NCBI RefSeq assembly: GCF_020906515.1
Contig: NC_085854.1
Location: 2,108,001 to 2,172,000, forward strand
DNA from: Vanrija pseudolonga
Lineage: Eukaryota; Basidiomycota; Tremellomycetes; Trichosporonales; Trichosporonaceae
DNA: 64,000 nt
Direction of reading: 5' to 3'
The position numbers were made by a program, and so were the translations under genes. Shown piece by piece: positions 53,532 to 64,000 of this stretch. Each line of letters begins with the position of its first letter. The stretch's first letter is position 1. The notes beneath the pieces were generated by a model. It was not told where the DNA came from and did no database searches. It worked only from the letters and a program-made list of their open reading frames with translations.

Positions 53532-54498
53532 CTACGACTCCTTGCGGAATTCTGAGGGAGTAAGCGCTGCTCAAGCTCATGATAGCAATAGCACAACTCA
53601 CCGACCAACACAGAGTAGATCTGGTTGAAGGCCATGTAGATCTCCTCGCGCACCTTGGCGCCAGTGAGGACAATCTTGCCCGAAACGAAGATGAGGAGCA
53701 CGACCTTGGGCTTGATCATGCGGTAGATGAGACCGGGGAAGAGCTGCGAGGTCAGCTGCCGCCTAGATGCGCACCCCAGCAGACCCACCTCTGGCTCATA
53801 ACTGCTGAAAGCACCGTGGCTGAACGCAAGACCCTCGAGACGGATAGGGAACTTGACGTCACAAGAGCCGACAATGTTCTGGATCTTGAACTCGGCAAAC
53901 TTGGCGTCAAAGCCCAGCTTTTGAATGATACGCGCATACTTGCGCGACGCGAGACGCGAGTCGTCCTCCGACTTGGCACCCGTCACGACCATCTTGCCCG
54001 ACGCGAAGATCAGAGCCGTCGTCTTGGGGTCACGGATACGCATGACCACGGCGGCGAAACGCTGCGAACGTTAGGTTATCTCGCATCACTCAACCCGAGT
54101 CGCTGTCGCCAGCAAGTAGCCGCAGCCCTCACCTTGGGGTTGTACTCGGCATTACGCGCGTGCAGCGCAATCGTCTTGAGGTCGAGACGGCACTCGAGGT
54201 TGACAGTCGCGACAATGTTCCTGTAGGCGCAAACACACACAGACACACACACACACACATCCAGTCAACCACTGTCCAACGACAACGACAGCGTCAATAC
54301 CCACTGGAGCACGGGAACAAGGCCCTGCACAGCCGTAATCTCGGGCACGCTCGCTGGGGGGCGGATGGGGGGCGCGCCCGTCTTGCCGTACTGCTGCTCG
54401 TCCTTGGCGTCCTTGTCGCTGCTGCTCGTCGCGACCGTGTTCTTGTCGCTCGTCGTCGTGGTCGACGACGCCGCGGCGGTAGGGAGCGCGAGGGACAT
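53532..54498 (-). CDS. SPT15: TATA-binding protein (TBP)
   Basis: General transcription factor for all three RNA polymerases. Five exons: 54305-54498, 54133-54220, 53789-54061, 53602-53743 and 53532-53551, giving 238 aa. A Ser/Thr-rich N-terminus (about 55 aa) precedes the saddle: [32 protein letters not shown], then [39 protein letters not shown]. The second repeat is [23 protein letters not shown]...[53 protein letters not shown]. The last exon is only 20 nt including the stop. Intron 1 contains a (CA)n repeat next to its acceptor. Confidence 0.98.
54231..54260. repeat. (CA)n microsatellite in TBP intron 1
   Basis: About 14 dinucleotide units with one G interruption. On the coding (minus) strand it is a TG run, 10-40 bases before the acceptor of intron 1. 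Confidence 0.9.
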
Positions 54499-55656
54499 GA
54501 TGCTAGGTGTCTAGGTGGTGTAACGAGAGTGGTGGATGGGAGCCGGGCGGCGCGCGAGTGCAGGTCGTTTGTCTCGACGATTGCTGGTGGCGAGGCGAGC
54601 CAGACTCGGCGAGTCAGTCGGGTTTTGGTTTTCAGGGGAGGAGGGCGGACGACGGGCCGGCGCTGCTGCGTTCGTTGACGTCGGGGCGGGTGCCGATACG
54701 CTTCGGGGTCGCGGGGGGAGTGTATGCGCAAAGTCTAGGTGTGAATCCACGCGGATGCTTGATCCTGTGGGTTTGTTGGTTGATGAGAAATGAGCCAAGT
54801 TGGGTGAGTAGAGGGTGTTGGCCGACCAGCGACGGCGGCGGCGGCGGGGGGACGAGGGGAGAGAAAGAGCCTGGCCCCTTTTATATATATTTACTCCCGG
54901 CTTGTGGCGCCCACCACTGACTGTTAGCCTGGGCACGAGTGAAAAATGGCCAACTGTACCATTGTTTGGGGGGCAATTCTCACTGCATGGGGTGCATACA
55001 TTATGACTGCTCTTGTACATGCAACAGGCGGTAGTATGCACTGCTTCTACAACCCCCGGGCACTGTTATCAGCGCTCCGAGGCCGGCGTATAACCACAAG
55101 GTGCCGGTCACTACGGCAGCCACGAGCGTCGCGACGAGGTTTGCAGGGCGTGGCTCAGACGTGGGAGACGGCGAGACTACATGAAGAGGGTGGCAACAGA
55201 CTATGGGAGGGTGGTGACTACCATGGCGCTCGAGGGGGACGCTGGCGAGAACTGGCTGCCGTACAATAGCGGCACTCAGCTTTGTGACAGGGACAAACAA
55301 GGCCAGACGAGCGCTGTCAACATGGTGCGTGGACAGCAGATTGCGCTTCGCAGCAGCAACGCAGAGTGGGACCTCCATGTGTCAGCAGGCCCACCACGTG
55401 CAGACCACACTGGTCCCATAACACGCAGAAAACATTAGTTTCGCAGCCACACGCCGATCGAGAACAATGGCGCCAGCGAGGCCGCCCCGCGGCCGCACAT
55501 CACCACCAACCGCTCCGTAGCCAGCATGCCGCCGCAACACCAAAGGGAACAATGCATACTGTATCACGTTAGCACACAACCCTATCCGCCCACCCCGACC
55601 CAACTCACTCATCTCATCTACAATTGGGCTGTCGCTGTGCGTATGGGTGTCGTGGG
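54499..55656. other. TBP upstream / Yar1-like downstream region
   Basis: 1.16 kb. TBP promoter sequence with a TATATATA run near 54882-54889 lies on the left. A minus-strand frame at 55001-55378 ends in a hydrophobic stretch, but nothing links it to a known protein. No gene is called. Confidence 0.45.
54882..54889. promoter_or_regulatory. TATA-like run upstream of TBP
   Basis: A TATATATA-type run lies about 390 bases upstream of the TBP start, on a stretch without genes. Distance to any transcription start is unknown. Confidence 0.25.
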
Positions 55657-56662
55657 TTAGTCGCTGTCGGAAGCGATGTCGTTGGGGTCGATAATGTCGT
55701 CGTCCTCTGTTGGGCGTCAGCGGCCTCCGACTCGCGTCACCCACCATCCACGACGTCTCCGCTCGACGCGACCATCGTCTCGGCCAGTGCACGGCGGAGC
55801 ATGGAGCGGATCTTCTCGTCGTCCGACTCGGGGTCCGCGTTCTCGCTCCAGGGCGGGAGTGCGTCGCCTGGGCGCTGGCCGTGACGGTTCTTCACCCTGC
55901 AGCGTTAGCCAAGTCAGTAGCCCATCACCAACGCACAACTGATCGGCGCCGGCCTCGAGAAGCGAGCCAACTGTAGAGGTTAGCTGCTCGTCCATTCCAA
56001 CCTCCCTACCAATGTACAGCCGCGCTGCTGGGTGCTCCTCATACCGCTGCCTGACGGCGATGTGGAGCGGCGTGTCGCCCTGGAGACGGTTACGGAGGTC
56101 GAGGTGAATGCTGTCGTGCTCGAGGAGGTGTTCGAGAACGTCGGTCGAGCCGTGGATCACGCTAAGGGGGCAGTGTTAGCACCGCCGCGCCGCACAGACA
56201 ACGGTCGACGGTCGACGACGTACGCATAATGCAATGCTGGAGGAGTCAGTACGGCGACTCGCGCATCGTGTCACTCACCAGTGTTTCCAAGGCTGTTCCA
56301 CAAGAGAAAGGAGGCACAGGGTGAGCCGTGCACAGAAGCCATGGGTCGCGTCACCTACCCGTCTGCGTAGTTGACGTCCTCGAGCTGCTCGAGCGCCGAG
56401 AGGAGGAGCTCTTCGTTGTCCGTCTTGGCGGCAGCGAGGAGCTGCTCGTCTGGGCGTGTCAGCGTGGTGCGTCCGGATACGATGTCGTCTGTTCGGCGCG
56501 ACGCCGGCGGTCCTCCGATTGAACGCCCACGCGATCGAGTTGGACAAGCATCCATGGCGAGCTGCGGCCCTAGTCGAGCAAGCACTTACTTGCCGATGCT
56601 CCGTCAGCGTGGTCGTCCTGCGGTGGTGGGGGTGGTGCTGAGCGGGATGGGGCCGTGGTCAT
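55657..56662 (-). CDS. YAR1: Ankyrin-repeat protein, Yar1-like, with micro-exons
   Basis: Yeast Yar1 is a chaperone that escorts ribosomal protein uS3 (Rps3). Eight exons: 56590-56662, 56359-56449, 56279-56292, 56224-56236, 56010-56161, 55940-55970, 55745-55896 and 55657-55706, giving 191 aa. Exons 3 and 4 are 14 and 13 nt. Joined in phase they restore LEDVNYADGLGNTALHYAVIHGSTDVLEHLLEH, an intact ankyrin repeat. A second repeat reads GDTPLHIAVR...GSLLEAGADQVKNRHGQRP. The acidic tail DIIDPNDIASDSD is typical of Yar1. The partner is inferred from the family. The gene shares a 545-bp divergent region with the dehydrogenase gene. Confidence 0.82.
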
Positions 56663-57207
56663 TGTATAAGACTGGGTGTGATGAGTCGAGGCGAGTGACT
56701 TGATGTTGGTTGAAAGATATGGTTTTGGGTGGTGACGATGTCGTGTCTGTCCTGGCGGTCGCGCGGTGGGTGCGTCAATGCAGTGCGGGGTTGTCGTCGT
56801 CTCAGGGCAGGGCAGGGCATGGCTGGGCTCTGCTGGGCGAAGCCGCATTTGACCGGCCATTAGAAATCCAGTCCTAATTGAAGGGGGGTGACTGTGTAAA
56901 TAGTCCTCCATTAGAAAGTGGCTTTAGGCACGGGATATTAGGATTGGGTGGGTGTGACTGGTGATCAATCACAGTGTCCAGTAGTGGCAGCTGGTTCCCG
57001 CGCCGCCGCACTCCCATTGCCGCAATTCGATACGTCATGGGCATCCTGGCTGCAGTGGGGGGGGGGGGGGGTCCAATGACTTGGGGGCAACGCAACGAGA
57101 TTTACTAAGGGGACACATCATTGACCCTCCACAACGACTTGCCTTCTACTCTCCATCGCATTCATCGCGTCGTACATCTCTACTATTGTCCACTCAGTAA
57201 TATCACA
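56663..57207. other. Divergent Yar1-like / dehydrogenase promoter region
   Basis: 545 bp with no gene. It contains a G15 homopolymer at 57057-57071 and a CCAAT box just after it. Confidence 0.6.
57057..57071 (+). repeat. G15 homopolymer
   Basis: Fifteen consecutive G in the middle of the divergent promoter. The exact length may be uncertain in assembly. Confidence 0.8.
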
Positions 57208-58678
57208 ATGTCTGCACCCCGCACACCAGCTCTCTCGCGCGTAGAGTCTGCCGAGCCCTCGGGCGGCAGCGGCCCCATCCCCTTCTCACGGTAAGTGGTG
57301 GCTTCTGTTGTGGCCAGCCGCCGCTGACATCTCCTCCAGTCCCCCCACACCGTCGCTCAATGCCGAGGTATGCATCCACATCAGACGACCACTCACCCCC
57401 CTCTTCAGGCGCGGTATGCGTTCGTCGGCCTCGGCGAGATGGGCAAGCGCATGGCGACAAACTTTGCCCGCTCGCTCATCGGCACCCCCCACGCCCCACT
57501 CATCGTCTACAACCGCGGCGAGGAGGGCCTGAACAACTTTAAGAAGTGGGCCGCGTCCAAGGAGGTCCCCGAGTCGGCTTACACCGTCGTCACCGACCTC
57601 AAGGAGATTGGCCGCACGTGGGTGGAGTGGAGCGTTGGGTGGTTGCAGCGAGCAGCAGCTGACACTGGCGCTCAGCGCTCACCTCATCATCACGTCTATC
57701 GGCGGCGACGATGCCATCAAGGAGGTGTACGCCCAGCTCTTTGCCGGCCAGGAGGTGGGTGTGGCGACGGCTGTTGTGGCTGTGGCAGAGTGGCGATGAT
57801 CAGCACTGACGCCCTGCAGGAGGACGAGTCCAAGAAGCAGACCATCTTTGTCGACACTTCGACGGTGGGTTATTCTTCCTTGCGTAACCCACTGACCCCC
57901 CCAGACCTACCCCACCCTCTCGGGCCAGCTCGAGCGCGACGCGTCGTCCAAGAGGGGCCGGACCTTCCTCGCCGCGCCCGTGTTCGGTGTTCCTCGCGCC
58001 GCGGAGAAGGCGCAGCTGATCATCGCGATGGCGGGCGACCTGTTCGCCAAGAAGGTCGCCTCGCACCTCCTTGTCCCGGCCATCGGCAAGAAGGTCATGG
58101 ACCTGGGCAGCAACGTCGAGCGCGCCATGTCGTTCAAGTGAGTTGAGAGCACCCTGAAATCAGCTCACGCCAGGCTCGTCGGCAACTCGCTCGAGCTCGG
58201 CTTCATCGAGCTCATCTCCGAGTGCTTCACGCTCGCCGACCAGGCCGGCGTCGGCTCCGAGGCCCTCGTCGAGCTCATCCGCGAGCAGCACTCGTCGCCC
58301 GCACTCGTGCGCTACTCTGAACGCATCACCAAGAACAAGTTTGACGCCGAGGGCGGCTTCAACCTCCACGGCGGCTTGACCGACTCGAAGCACATCCGCC
58401 AGCTCGCCGACACGTACAACGTGCCCATGCCGACCATGGACGTGGTGAGTGGCATCAGGCGGACGCTGACTCGAATGCAAGAGCTGACGCCCCCAGGCCC
58501 ACCAGCACATGATCACTGCCCGTGCCCAGGGCGGCGAGCAGATGGACTGGACCGCCCTCGTTGCCGGCACGCGTATCGCCGCCGGCCTCCAGCCCTTCGC
58601 AGGCAAGGTGGGTAGCTGTACTCCGAGTGCATAACCCGCTGACACGCGCAGACCCGCCTGGAGAAGTGGGAGGAGTAG
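57208..58678 (+). CDS. 3-Hydroxyisobutyrate dehydrogenase-like NAD(P)-dependent beta-hydroxyacid dehydrogenase
   Basis: Nine exons: 57208-57290, 57340-57367, 57409-57617, 57676-57754, 57820-57864, 57905-58137, 58174-58444, 58497-58607 and 58652-58678, giving 361 aa. The Rossmann motif FVGLGEMGKRMATN opens the dinucleotide domain. TIFVDTSTTYP is the substrate-loop motif, and FLAAPVFGVPRAAEKAQLIIAMAG is the family's D/A-A-P-V-x-G stretch. The catalytic Lys226 lies in KLVGNSLELGF with Asn230. The N-terminus is polar and lacks a clear mitochondrial signal, so it may be a cytosolic relative (GLYR1-like) rather than the valine-pathway enzyme. The 27-nt last exon completes the C-terminal helix. Confidence 0.82.
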
Positions 58679-59282
58679 GGTGTTGTGGCAGAGTCTAGTC
58701 CATAATTCGTCCGGAGCGGCACACTTGAACTTAGTACATTATGTATCGCCTCGTGCGATGGTATCGTGGGAGGGGAGGGTGGGACAGCTGTGGGGCTTAC
58801 TGAGGTGTTCAAGGTGTGCAAGACGCTCCGACAAGTAGCGAAGAGTATGTGTATAAGCAAGTTGGCAAGGTCAAGGAGCTGTGGCCATCTCGTCGCAACA
58901 AGCCTGGCTTCTCGTCTTGTTGCTCAACGCCACGTGTTCAGCCTCAAAAGTGACGAAGACGACACATGGGATACTGGGGGCTATATGAAGCACAAGCACA
59001 TGCCCAGTGTTGCGCACTGCACCCGACTCTGAGCTATAGCTGGACATGATTCAAGCCCAACGACTGCAGCCCCAGTCCTGTAGCAGCAGCCACATACCCA
59101 ACCATCCTTCCACTCCCAGTCCATCTGAGCGCGACCATCTCTCGCCCCCTCGTGCTCTCGCTTCTCCAACCCAGCTCCACCCATGTCCACGACCACTCCC
59201 TCCCTCAGCCCGTAGAAGAAGCCTCATGCATGCCCGACTACCGTACACGCTCTACCCGACAACTGCGATACAGTGGCCGAGT
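58679..59282. other. Dehydrogenase / RPL12 convergent spacer
   Basis: 604 bp of 3'-flank sequence with no recognised gene. Confidence 0.5.
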
Positions 59283-60240
59283 TTACTCGTCGGGAACGAC
59301 GATCTCGCCGGCGTCAATGGCCTCAATGACGTCGTGAGGGGGCTTGCCATCGACGGTGCAGCCGACCGACTGGGCAGTGCCGAGGATCTCCTTGACACCG
59401 CCGGCGAGGTCCTTGGCCAACGACTTGTGGGCCATCTTGCGGGCGATCTGGGGGACGTCAGGATTTGCCCATGTTGGTCACACCGCGCTCTACCCACGTT
59501 GTAGATCTCGTCAAGGGGAATGTTGCCAGAGTGGGCAATGTTCTTCTCCTTCTTGCGGTCACGAGGGGGCTCCTTGAGCGCCTTGATGACGAGCGACGAG
59601 GCCGAGGGGACGACCGAGACGGCAGCCTGACGGTTCTGGATGGTGAGCTGGACAGTGACGCGGAGGCCCTTCCAGTCGCCGGTGGCCTTGGCAATGTCTT
59701 CTCCGACCTTCTTGGGCGACTAGAGGTGTGGGTCAGCGCGTGCTCTCGTCTGGTCGGTTGTTGCAGGTGGAGGAGGAAATTTGCCCAGCGCGTCGGCGTG
59801 GTCGTTCGTCACGCGGCGCACTGCCTAGAGCCTATTCCCTCCTCCCCGTGCCCGCTCTACTCACGAGACCAAGAGGACCGATCTTGGGGGCAAGAGCCGA
59901 AGAGGCACCGACCTCACCACCAACGGCACGGAGGTAGATGATCTGTTAGAGCGCAGGTCGAGAGTTCGAGGAGCGACCAGGCGAGCGAGCGAGACAGCGA
60001 GTAGAGGAGCAGCATTCGAGAGCGCGAGAGCAGAGCGTGGTAGACGAGCGAGTCGGGTCGAGGCAGAAAGAGAAACGACATGTCAGCTCTTTGTTCGCGA
60101 TCCCAAGTCTTCGCGCGCGACGACGACGGCAGCCTCTCCCTTCTCCTGTCCTCCGTCCTCCTCGTCATGGCCGTCGTCGCCGCCGTCGTCTTGCACTTGC
60201 ACGCACCTTAACCTCAGAGGGGTCGAACTTGGGAGGCATT
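59283..60240 (-). CDS. RPL12: Cytosolic 60S ribosomal protein L12 (uL11)
   Basis: uL11 forms the base of the ribosomal P-stalk. Four exons: 60208-60240, 59865-59942, 59498-59719 and 59283-59447, giving 165 aa, exactly the usual eukaryotic length. The start [11 protein letters not shown] is standard. [39 protein letters not shown] contains the conserved Pro-rich linker. [24 protein letters not shown] and [26 protein letters not shown] follow. The first intron (59943-60207, 265 nt) splits off only eleven codons, common in ribosomal protein genes. No clear box C/D or H/ACA RNA was seen in it. Confidence 0.97.
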
Positions 60241-61165
60241 TTGTCGGCTGTTTTTGGAGTGGGTTGAAGGCTGAAGCTCGTTGAAGGTCAGATGGATGTC
60301 GGCGACGAGCAGGAGCAGGAGCAGGACCAGGCAGCAGGCGACAGAGCACGGCCGCTGGCTGTGGGCTGTGGGCTGCTGGGTGGTACTGCCTGCCTGGCTG
60401 CGCTGCCTGGCTGGTGGCTCTGCAGCGAAATTGCACCACAGCCCACGACCTCGAAGTTTGCTCGGTATAACGCCGCAACTCCGATCTGATCCCGCGCGTG
60501 GCACCTGACCGGGCTTCAGCCAGGCCGTTATCTACATGCATTCGTGGTGGTTGGGAGCCATGGAAGCGAGCCAGACGAAGCATGCATGCTGGGGTGTACA
60601 GTAGAGCCCAATACGGCAGCACTTGATACAAGAACGGTGCCAAGGCCATTGCTGCTGGGGTTCACTGCCTGTATATCATATCTCCTTCACTGCCATTCAG
60701 GAACGATGGTGGTTGTGCTCAGATTTCAGAAGTCCAGGATTGAGTTGGCGGGTGGCCATGTTGGCAGGCAGCTATGACAGCATCGACGCGCAGAGTCCTC
60801 GGCCTCGAGTCAGTCGTACCGGACGTACACATGCACCAGCTCCTATCCCCTGATCTCTGGACATCATGATAGCGAGATGCACAGCCTCAGGAGCACACCG
60901 CGCAACGAGCCACCACTGACACCACCTGCTACTGCCTCACCGACGCTGATCACCTCCGTCGCCGATCACACTCTCCAGTCAGCCCTCACCTCACCTCCTC
61001 CGCAACCTCCACAGTCCTCGAGAATGTACACATTGCATCCATCCTCACAGTAGCCAATAGTGGCCATAGACACCACCTCTGAACAGCCGAAATAGGATCG
61101 AAGCTGCCTCTTCCCAAAGTCGTTGGCCACGGGCACCGCAGACCTGGTCCAAGCGCAGACAACGT
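60241..61165. other. RPL12 upstream / RPL15 downstream region
   Basis: 925 bp with no recognised gene. The RPL12 promoter is at the left, with short AGGAGC repeats near 60308-60330. Confidence 0.5.
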
Positions 61166-61295
61166 TTACCTGTAGCGGCGGAGCGAGAGGGTGTTGTGCT
61201 TGCGCCAGGTAGCGCGGGCGGGGGTGTGGTTGTACTTGGAGCCCTTGCCGAGACCACGGTTGCGCTTGCCCTCGGCGGTGAGGCCACGCGACTCG

Positions 61296-61330
<35 letters not shown>

Positions 61331-61370
61331 GCGGGCGTCGCGGCGGATGGCCTTGTGCTGGGGGTCGACG

Positions 61371-61410
<40 letters not shown>

Positions 61411-61999
61411 TCCAGTACGAGTTGAGGCTGTGGGGAGTGTTAGTGGTTGTTCGGTGTTGGTAGCGCCATGGTCCTCCACTTCGCCAACATGAACATGTCG
61501 GCGTGCAGCGCCAGCAACAGCACCGAGTGCCGTCTCGTCTGCACGCCGACACCGATCTGTCCTTGGGCGCTCCTCTGCCCTCACGGTGGCCTTCCCTCGC
61601 CAGGCCACTCCCTCCCCTCCACCCCCTCAAATCTTCAATCCGGGCCAATACGCACACACGGAGGTTGCCGCAGCGACGGCCGACACGCTCCTCGGCGGTC
61701 GACTGGAGACCACGCTGGTACTTGAGGTGGTTGATACCCTGGCGGACGGGCTTGCCGTAGGTGGCACCCTTGGGGGCAGGCTTTTTGCGGTTACCGCGGC
61801 GGACACGGATGCGGTACACGACGTAGCCCTGCTTGGCCTTGTATCCGAGGCGGCGGGCCTTGTCGGGGCGCGAGGGGCGCGAGGCGCGGTGGATGACCGC
61901 GAGCTGGCGGTACTCCCAGCAGCGGACGCGCGAGACGAACTGGAGAACGTCCGACTGCTTCTTGGTGTAGAGCTCGGTGAGGTACTTGTAGGCGCCCAT
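61166..61999 (-). CDS. RPL15: Cytosolic 60S ribosomal protein L15 (eL15)
   Basis: Two coding exons (61656-61999, 61166-61427) give 201 aa, close to the family norm (203-204). [33 protein letters not shown] is the usual N-terminus. [38 protein letters not shown] and [29 protein letters not shown] are hallmarks. The sequence directly before the ATG is an acceptor (CTAACATTATTTCCAG), with a GTGAGC donor at 62120, so a 121-nt 5'-leader intron (62000-62120) is likely. The 228-nt coding intron holds a strong hairpin. Confidence 0.97.
61497..61608 (-). ncRNA. Candidate intron-encoded structured RNA (H/ACA snoRNA-like) in RPL15
   Basis: In the RPL15 coding intron, 61497-61508 and 61539-61550 form a perfect 12-bp inverted repeat around a 30-nt loop with its own short stem. 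A second hairpin (7 bp, 61586-61592 with 61602-61608) lies 5' of it on the minus strand. Between them, AGAGGA fits the ANANNA H box. ACA lies directly after the long stem. Two hairpins, H box and ACA are the H/ACA layout, but the stem overlaps the ACA and no guide target is assigned. Confidence 0.35.
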
Positions 62000-63955
62000 C
62001 TGGAAATAATGTTAGGACTGGCGTTCTTTCGAGAGGAGTGGGAAGATGGGGAAGTGCGCGCAGGCGGTCGTGCGCTGTGTCGTGTCTCCGAGAGGGGGGG
62101 TGCTTGAGGTCGCTGCTCACCTTGAACCGACTTGAGGGATGAACACTCAAAGATTGTCCCAGTCAGTTGCAACAAGCAGGCAGCGAGCGGGCGACAGCGA
62201 GCGAGCAGCGAGGGAGCGAGCAGGCGGGCGACAGTGCTGCTGCACGGCTGCGTGCTGGCTTGCCTGTCTGACCAGGGTTGAATCTACAAACGGAAGCAAA
62301 ATCTGTCTGAGTTACGTAATGGAAGCTTTGGCTGGTCGGTGCTATTCTGTTGTCGCCGATGTTTACGATTGGGAAGTGGTGCCACGTGGGATTGTGCTTC
62401 CTTGCGGGGTCCCCGCTTCACCCAACCTCCCTGCCAGCGTCAAGGCGCGAGGATGTCCACTCTCCACTCTCTGTGCTGTTGGGTTCCGCAGGGCAGGGCA
62501 AAGGTGGCCTCTCCTGCCCCATGCACCATCACCCCGTCTACACCACGCTGCTCACTTTATCTCTCACATGTCATCCTAATCATTTTAAGAGTATGGGACG
62601 ACGGCGCACCTGCTTCCTTGTCGGCGCGCCACACCCCCCCGGCCGTCCGCCATGGTCAGGTCAGTGCTGTTGCGGCAGCCCGCGATAGCGGGGTCCTAGC
62701 GCTGGGCATGTGATGCGGCTTGGGCGGTGCTGGCCGCAAGGGGGACGTGTACGGCGTGTAAGTACTGGTGTGTGGCGTAGGGATTCGCGTGGAGCGCGTA
62801 AACAGGCCGCCAATACGGCCAATGCAGCGCATGCAGCCGCAGCCAATGCAAGCGTGAGTCTTGTGGCTCGCACGACCACCTTGCCCCCTCCGCACTTGCA
62901 TGCCGATCAGTCAGGCATCTGGTGCTATATGTGTGTGCCTTGATACGCTCGTCTGCCACCCACCCACCCACATTTCCGGGAGATACGGGATGCATAGAGT
63001 GTCGGGAACCACCACTACCACACGGTCAACGTGACCGAGGAACCGACCTGCCCCTGCTCGGAAGCTCGGATGATGGTTGAATTGGGTGGTGACTGGGTGA
63101 CTGACTGGCAAGCAACCTGACTGAAAACAATCAAGCCGCGAAGGCGGAAATGCAGCGCCGCCGAGACTTTTGACTGTTCCCTCTGTTCCGACGGCGTAAT
63201 AGCCACGACTAGAGATGAACGTAGCGACGGCAACGCGACGACGACTGGAGCAAATTTCCTCGGCCAAGCGTTTGTGAATGGCTTGGGATGAGTGGGTTGT
63301 TGCACTATCAAGATGGACCCCCGTAGTCACTCGCGCTATGCATGCAGAGTACCTAGTGCACTAGCTAGTCGTGGCCATCACTGACCGTGGCATGGTAGAA
63401 AGGATGACGTCGGCATTAAACGGGCAGTCTCATACACTTATTGCGGGGCGGTTGAAGGCAGGAGGCGGGGGCGCGTCATTAGCCACGCGCGGGCTAGGGT
63501 GAGGAGGGGAAGGGAAGGAGGGGGGCGACGCCTTCACGCCCGTTGGCTGCCAACTGCCTCACTGTTGCCTGTTACACGCATTACCACCACCTTGCAACAG
63601 TCCAGAATACATCATCCCCCTCTCTCGGCGACACGACCACCAACTCCAACCACTCTTCTCTGCATCACCCCTCACGCGTTATTCTTACACTGTAACAACT
63701 GGCACCACGTAAAGCATCGCCCACTGCATCGCTCCAACGCAACACTCGCAACACGCGCACTTGCCCCCTTCGGCTCCAGTGCAAATCTTTCGGGCCACCT
63801 TCCGATCATCCCCCACTCCGTCACACCAACCAACCCTCCACACCCTCCGCCGCTGTGGTGTGTTCATGTGCCGGCGTAAGTAGCAACGTACACGATACGG
63901 CCATACTGACATCCCAGAAAAAACCCGGTAAACACGCGCCGCGCCTCTCTCGAGC
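62000..63955. other. RPL15 upstream region to the right-edge gene
   Basis: Nearly 2 kb. It holds the RPL15 5'-leader intron (62000-62120), the RPL15 promoter, and at the right a pyrimidine-rich leader with a likely 5'-leader intron (donor GTAAGT at about 63878, acceptor ACATCCCAG at about 63917) of the edge gene. No other gene is recognised. Confidence 0.55.
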
Positions 63956-64000
63956 ATGAACGCGAACGCGAACGCGACGGCGTCATCGTCGTCCTCGTCG
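63956..64000 (+). CDS. Start of a gene running off the right edge
   Basis: ATG at 63956 opens a frame of Asn, Ala, Thr and then Ser codons (MNANANATASSSS) to the window end. A typical GTAAGT...CTGACATCCCAG intron lies in the leader just upstream, which supports a transcribed gene. Too little is present to name it; Ser-rich starts are common in fungal regulators. Confidence 0.4.
   Translation, partial: MNANANATASSSSSS

Noticed and set aside
55001-55378. Minus-strand frame of 125 codons with a hydrophobic C-terminus between TBP and the Yar1-like gene
   Set aside because: No splice structure, no known motif and mixed codon bias. I could not join it to a neighbouring exon with confidence.
59943-60207. 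Possible box C/D snoRNA in RPL12 intron 1
   Set aside because: Only a one-mismatch C box and a CTGA were found, without a terminal stem or a plausible guide.

Overview
The window is nuclear DNA of a basidiomycete fungus, most probably a tremellomycete yeast (Trichosporonales or a close relative). The evidence is high GC, a strong preference for C or G at third codon positions, very many short introns (about 37-150 nt, GTGAGT-like donors, CTAAC/CTGAC branch sites), very small exons, tRNA genes with introns, and fungal proteins such as Vps17, Sed5, Atp19, Tim50 and Osh-type sterol carriers. The clade is inferred from gene style; no rRNA or other marker is present.

Layout from left to right: mitochondrial EF-G (MEF1); a tRNA-Gly next to a decayed piece of a class-III aminotransferase; retromer sorting nexin VPS17; eIF3m, divergent from prefoldin 2; a mitochondrial thiolase; a DCAF11-type WD40 protein; mitochondrial ribosomal protein L16, divergent from ATP synthase subunit k; TIM50; a PPIL4-type cyclophilin-RRM protein; an unknown His-rich secretory-pathway protein; ESCRT-III CHMP7; syntaxin SED5; Sm-G; an unknown tail-anchored Ser/Arg-rich protein; an 11-exon oxysterol-binding protein; tRNA-Ala; branched-chain ketoacid dehydrogenase E2, divergent from a class-III aminotransferase; a Laa2-like AP-1 accessory protein; a half-size ABC transporter; an intronless aldoxime-dehydratase-like haem enzyme; a tiny Cys-rich OXLD1-like gene; an MFS transporter; ketopantoate reductase; TBP; a Yar1-like ankyrin protein with 14- and 13-nt exons; a 3-hydroxyisobutyrate-dehydrogenase-like enzyme; and ribosomal proteins L12 and L15. 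The first codons of one more gene lie at the right edge. That makes 30 protein genes, two tRNAs, one pseudogene fragment and one possible intronic snoRNA.

Most genes are single-copy housekeeping genes and form no pathway cluster. Themes recur: mitochondrion (MEF1, thiolase, MRPL16, ATP19, TIM50, BCKDH E2, probably the aminotransferase), membrane traffic (VPS17, CHMP7, SED5, Laa2-like, Osh) and RNA or translation (eIF3m, PPIL4, SmG, L12, L15). I saw no transposon, virus-derived element, CRISPR array or defence island. Nothing here amounts to a clearly new system. The best leads are the aldoxime-dehydratase-like gene with its Cys-rich neighbour, the structured RPL15 intron, the ABC transporter with an acidic insert, the pseudogene piece beside tRNA-Gly, and two secretory or membrane proteins I do not recognise.

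Exon boundaries were read by eye from GT/AG sites, reading phase and protein-family continuity; no transcript data were available.
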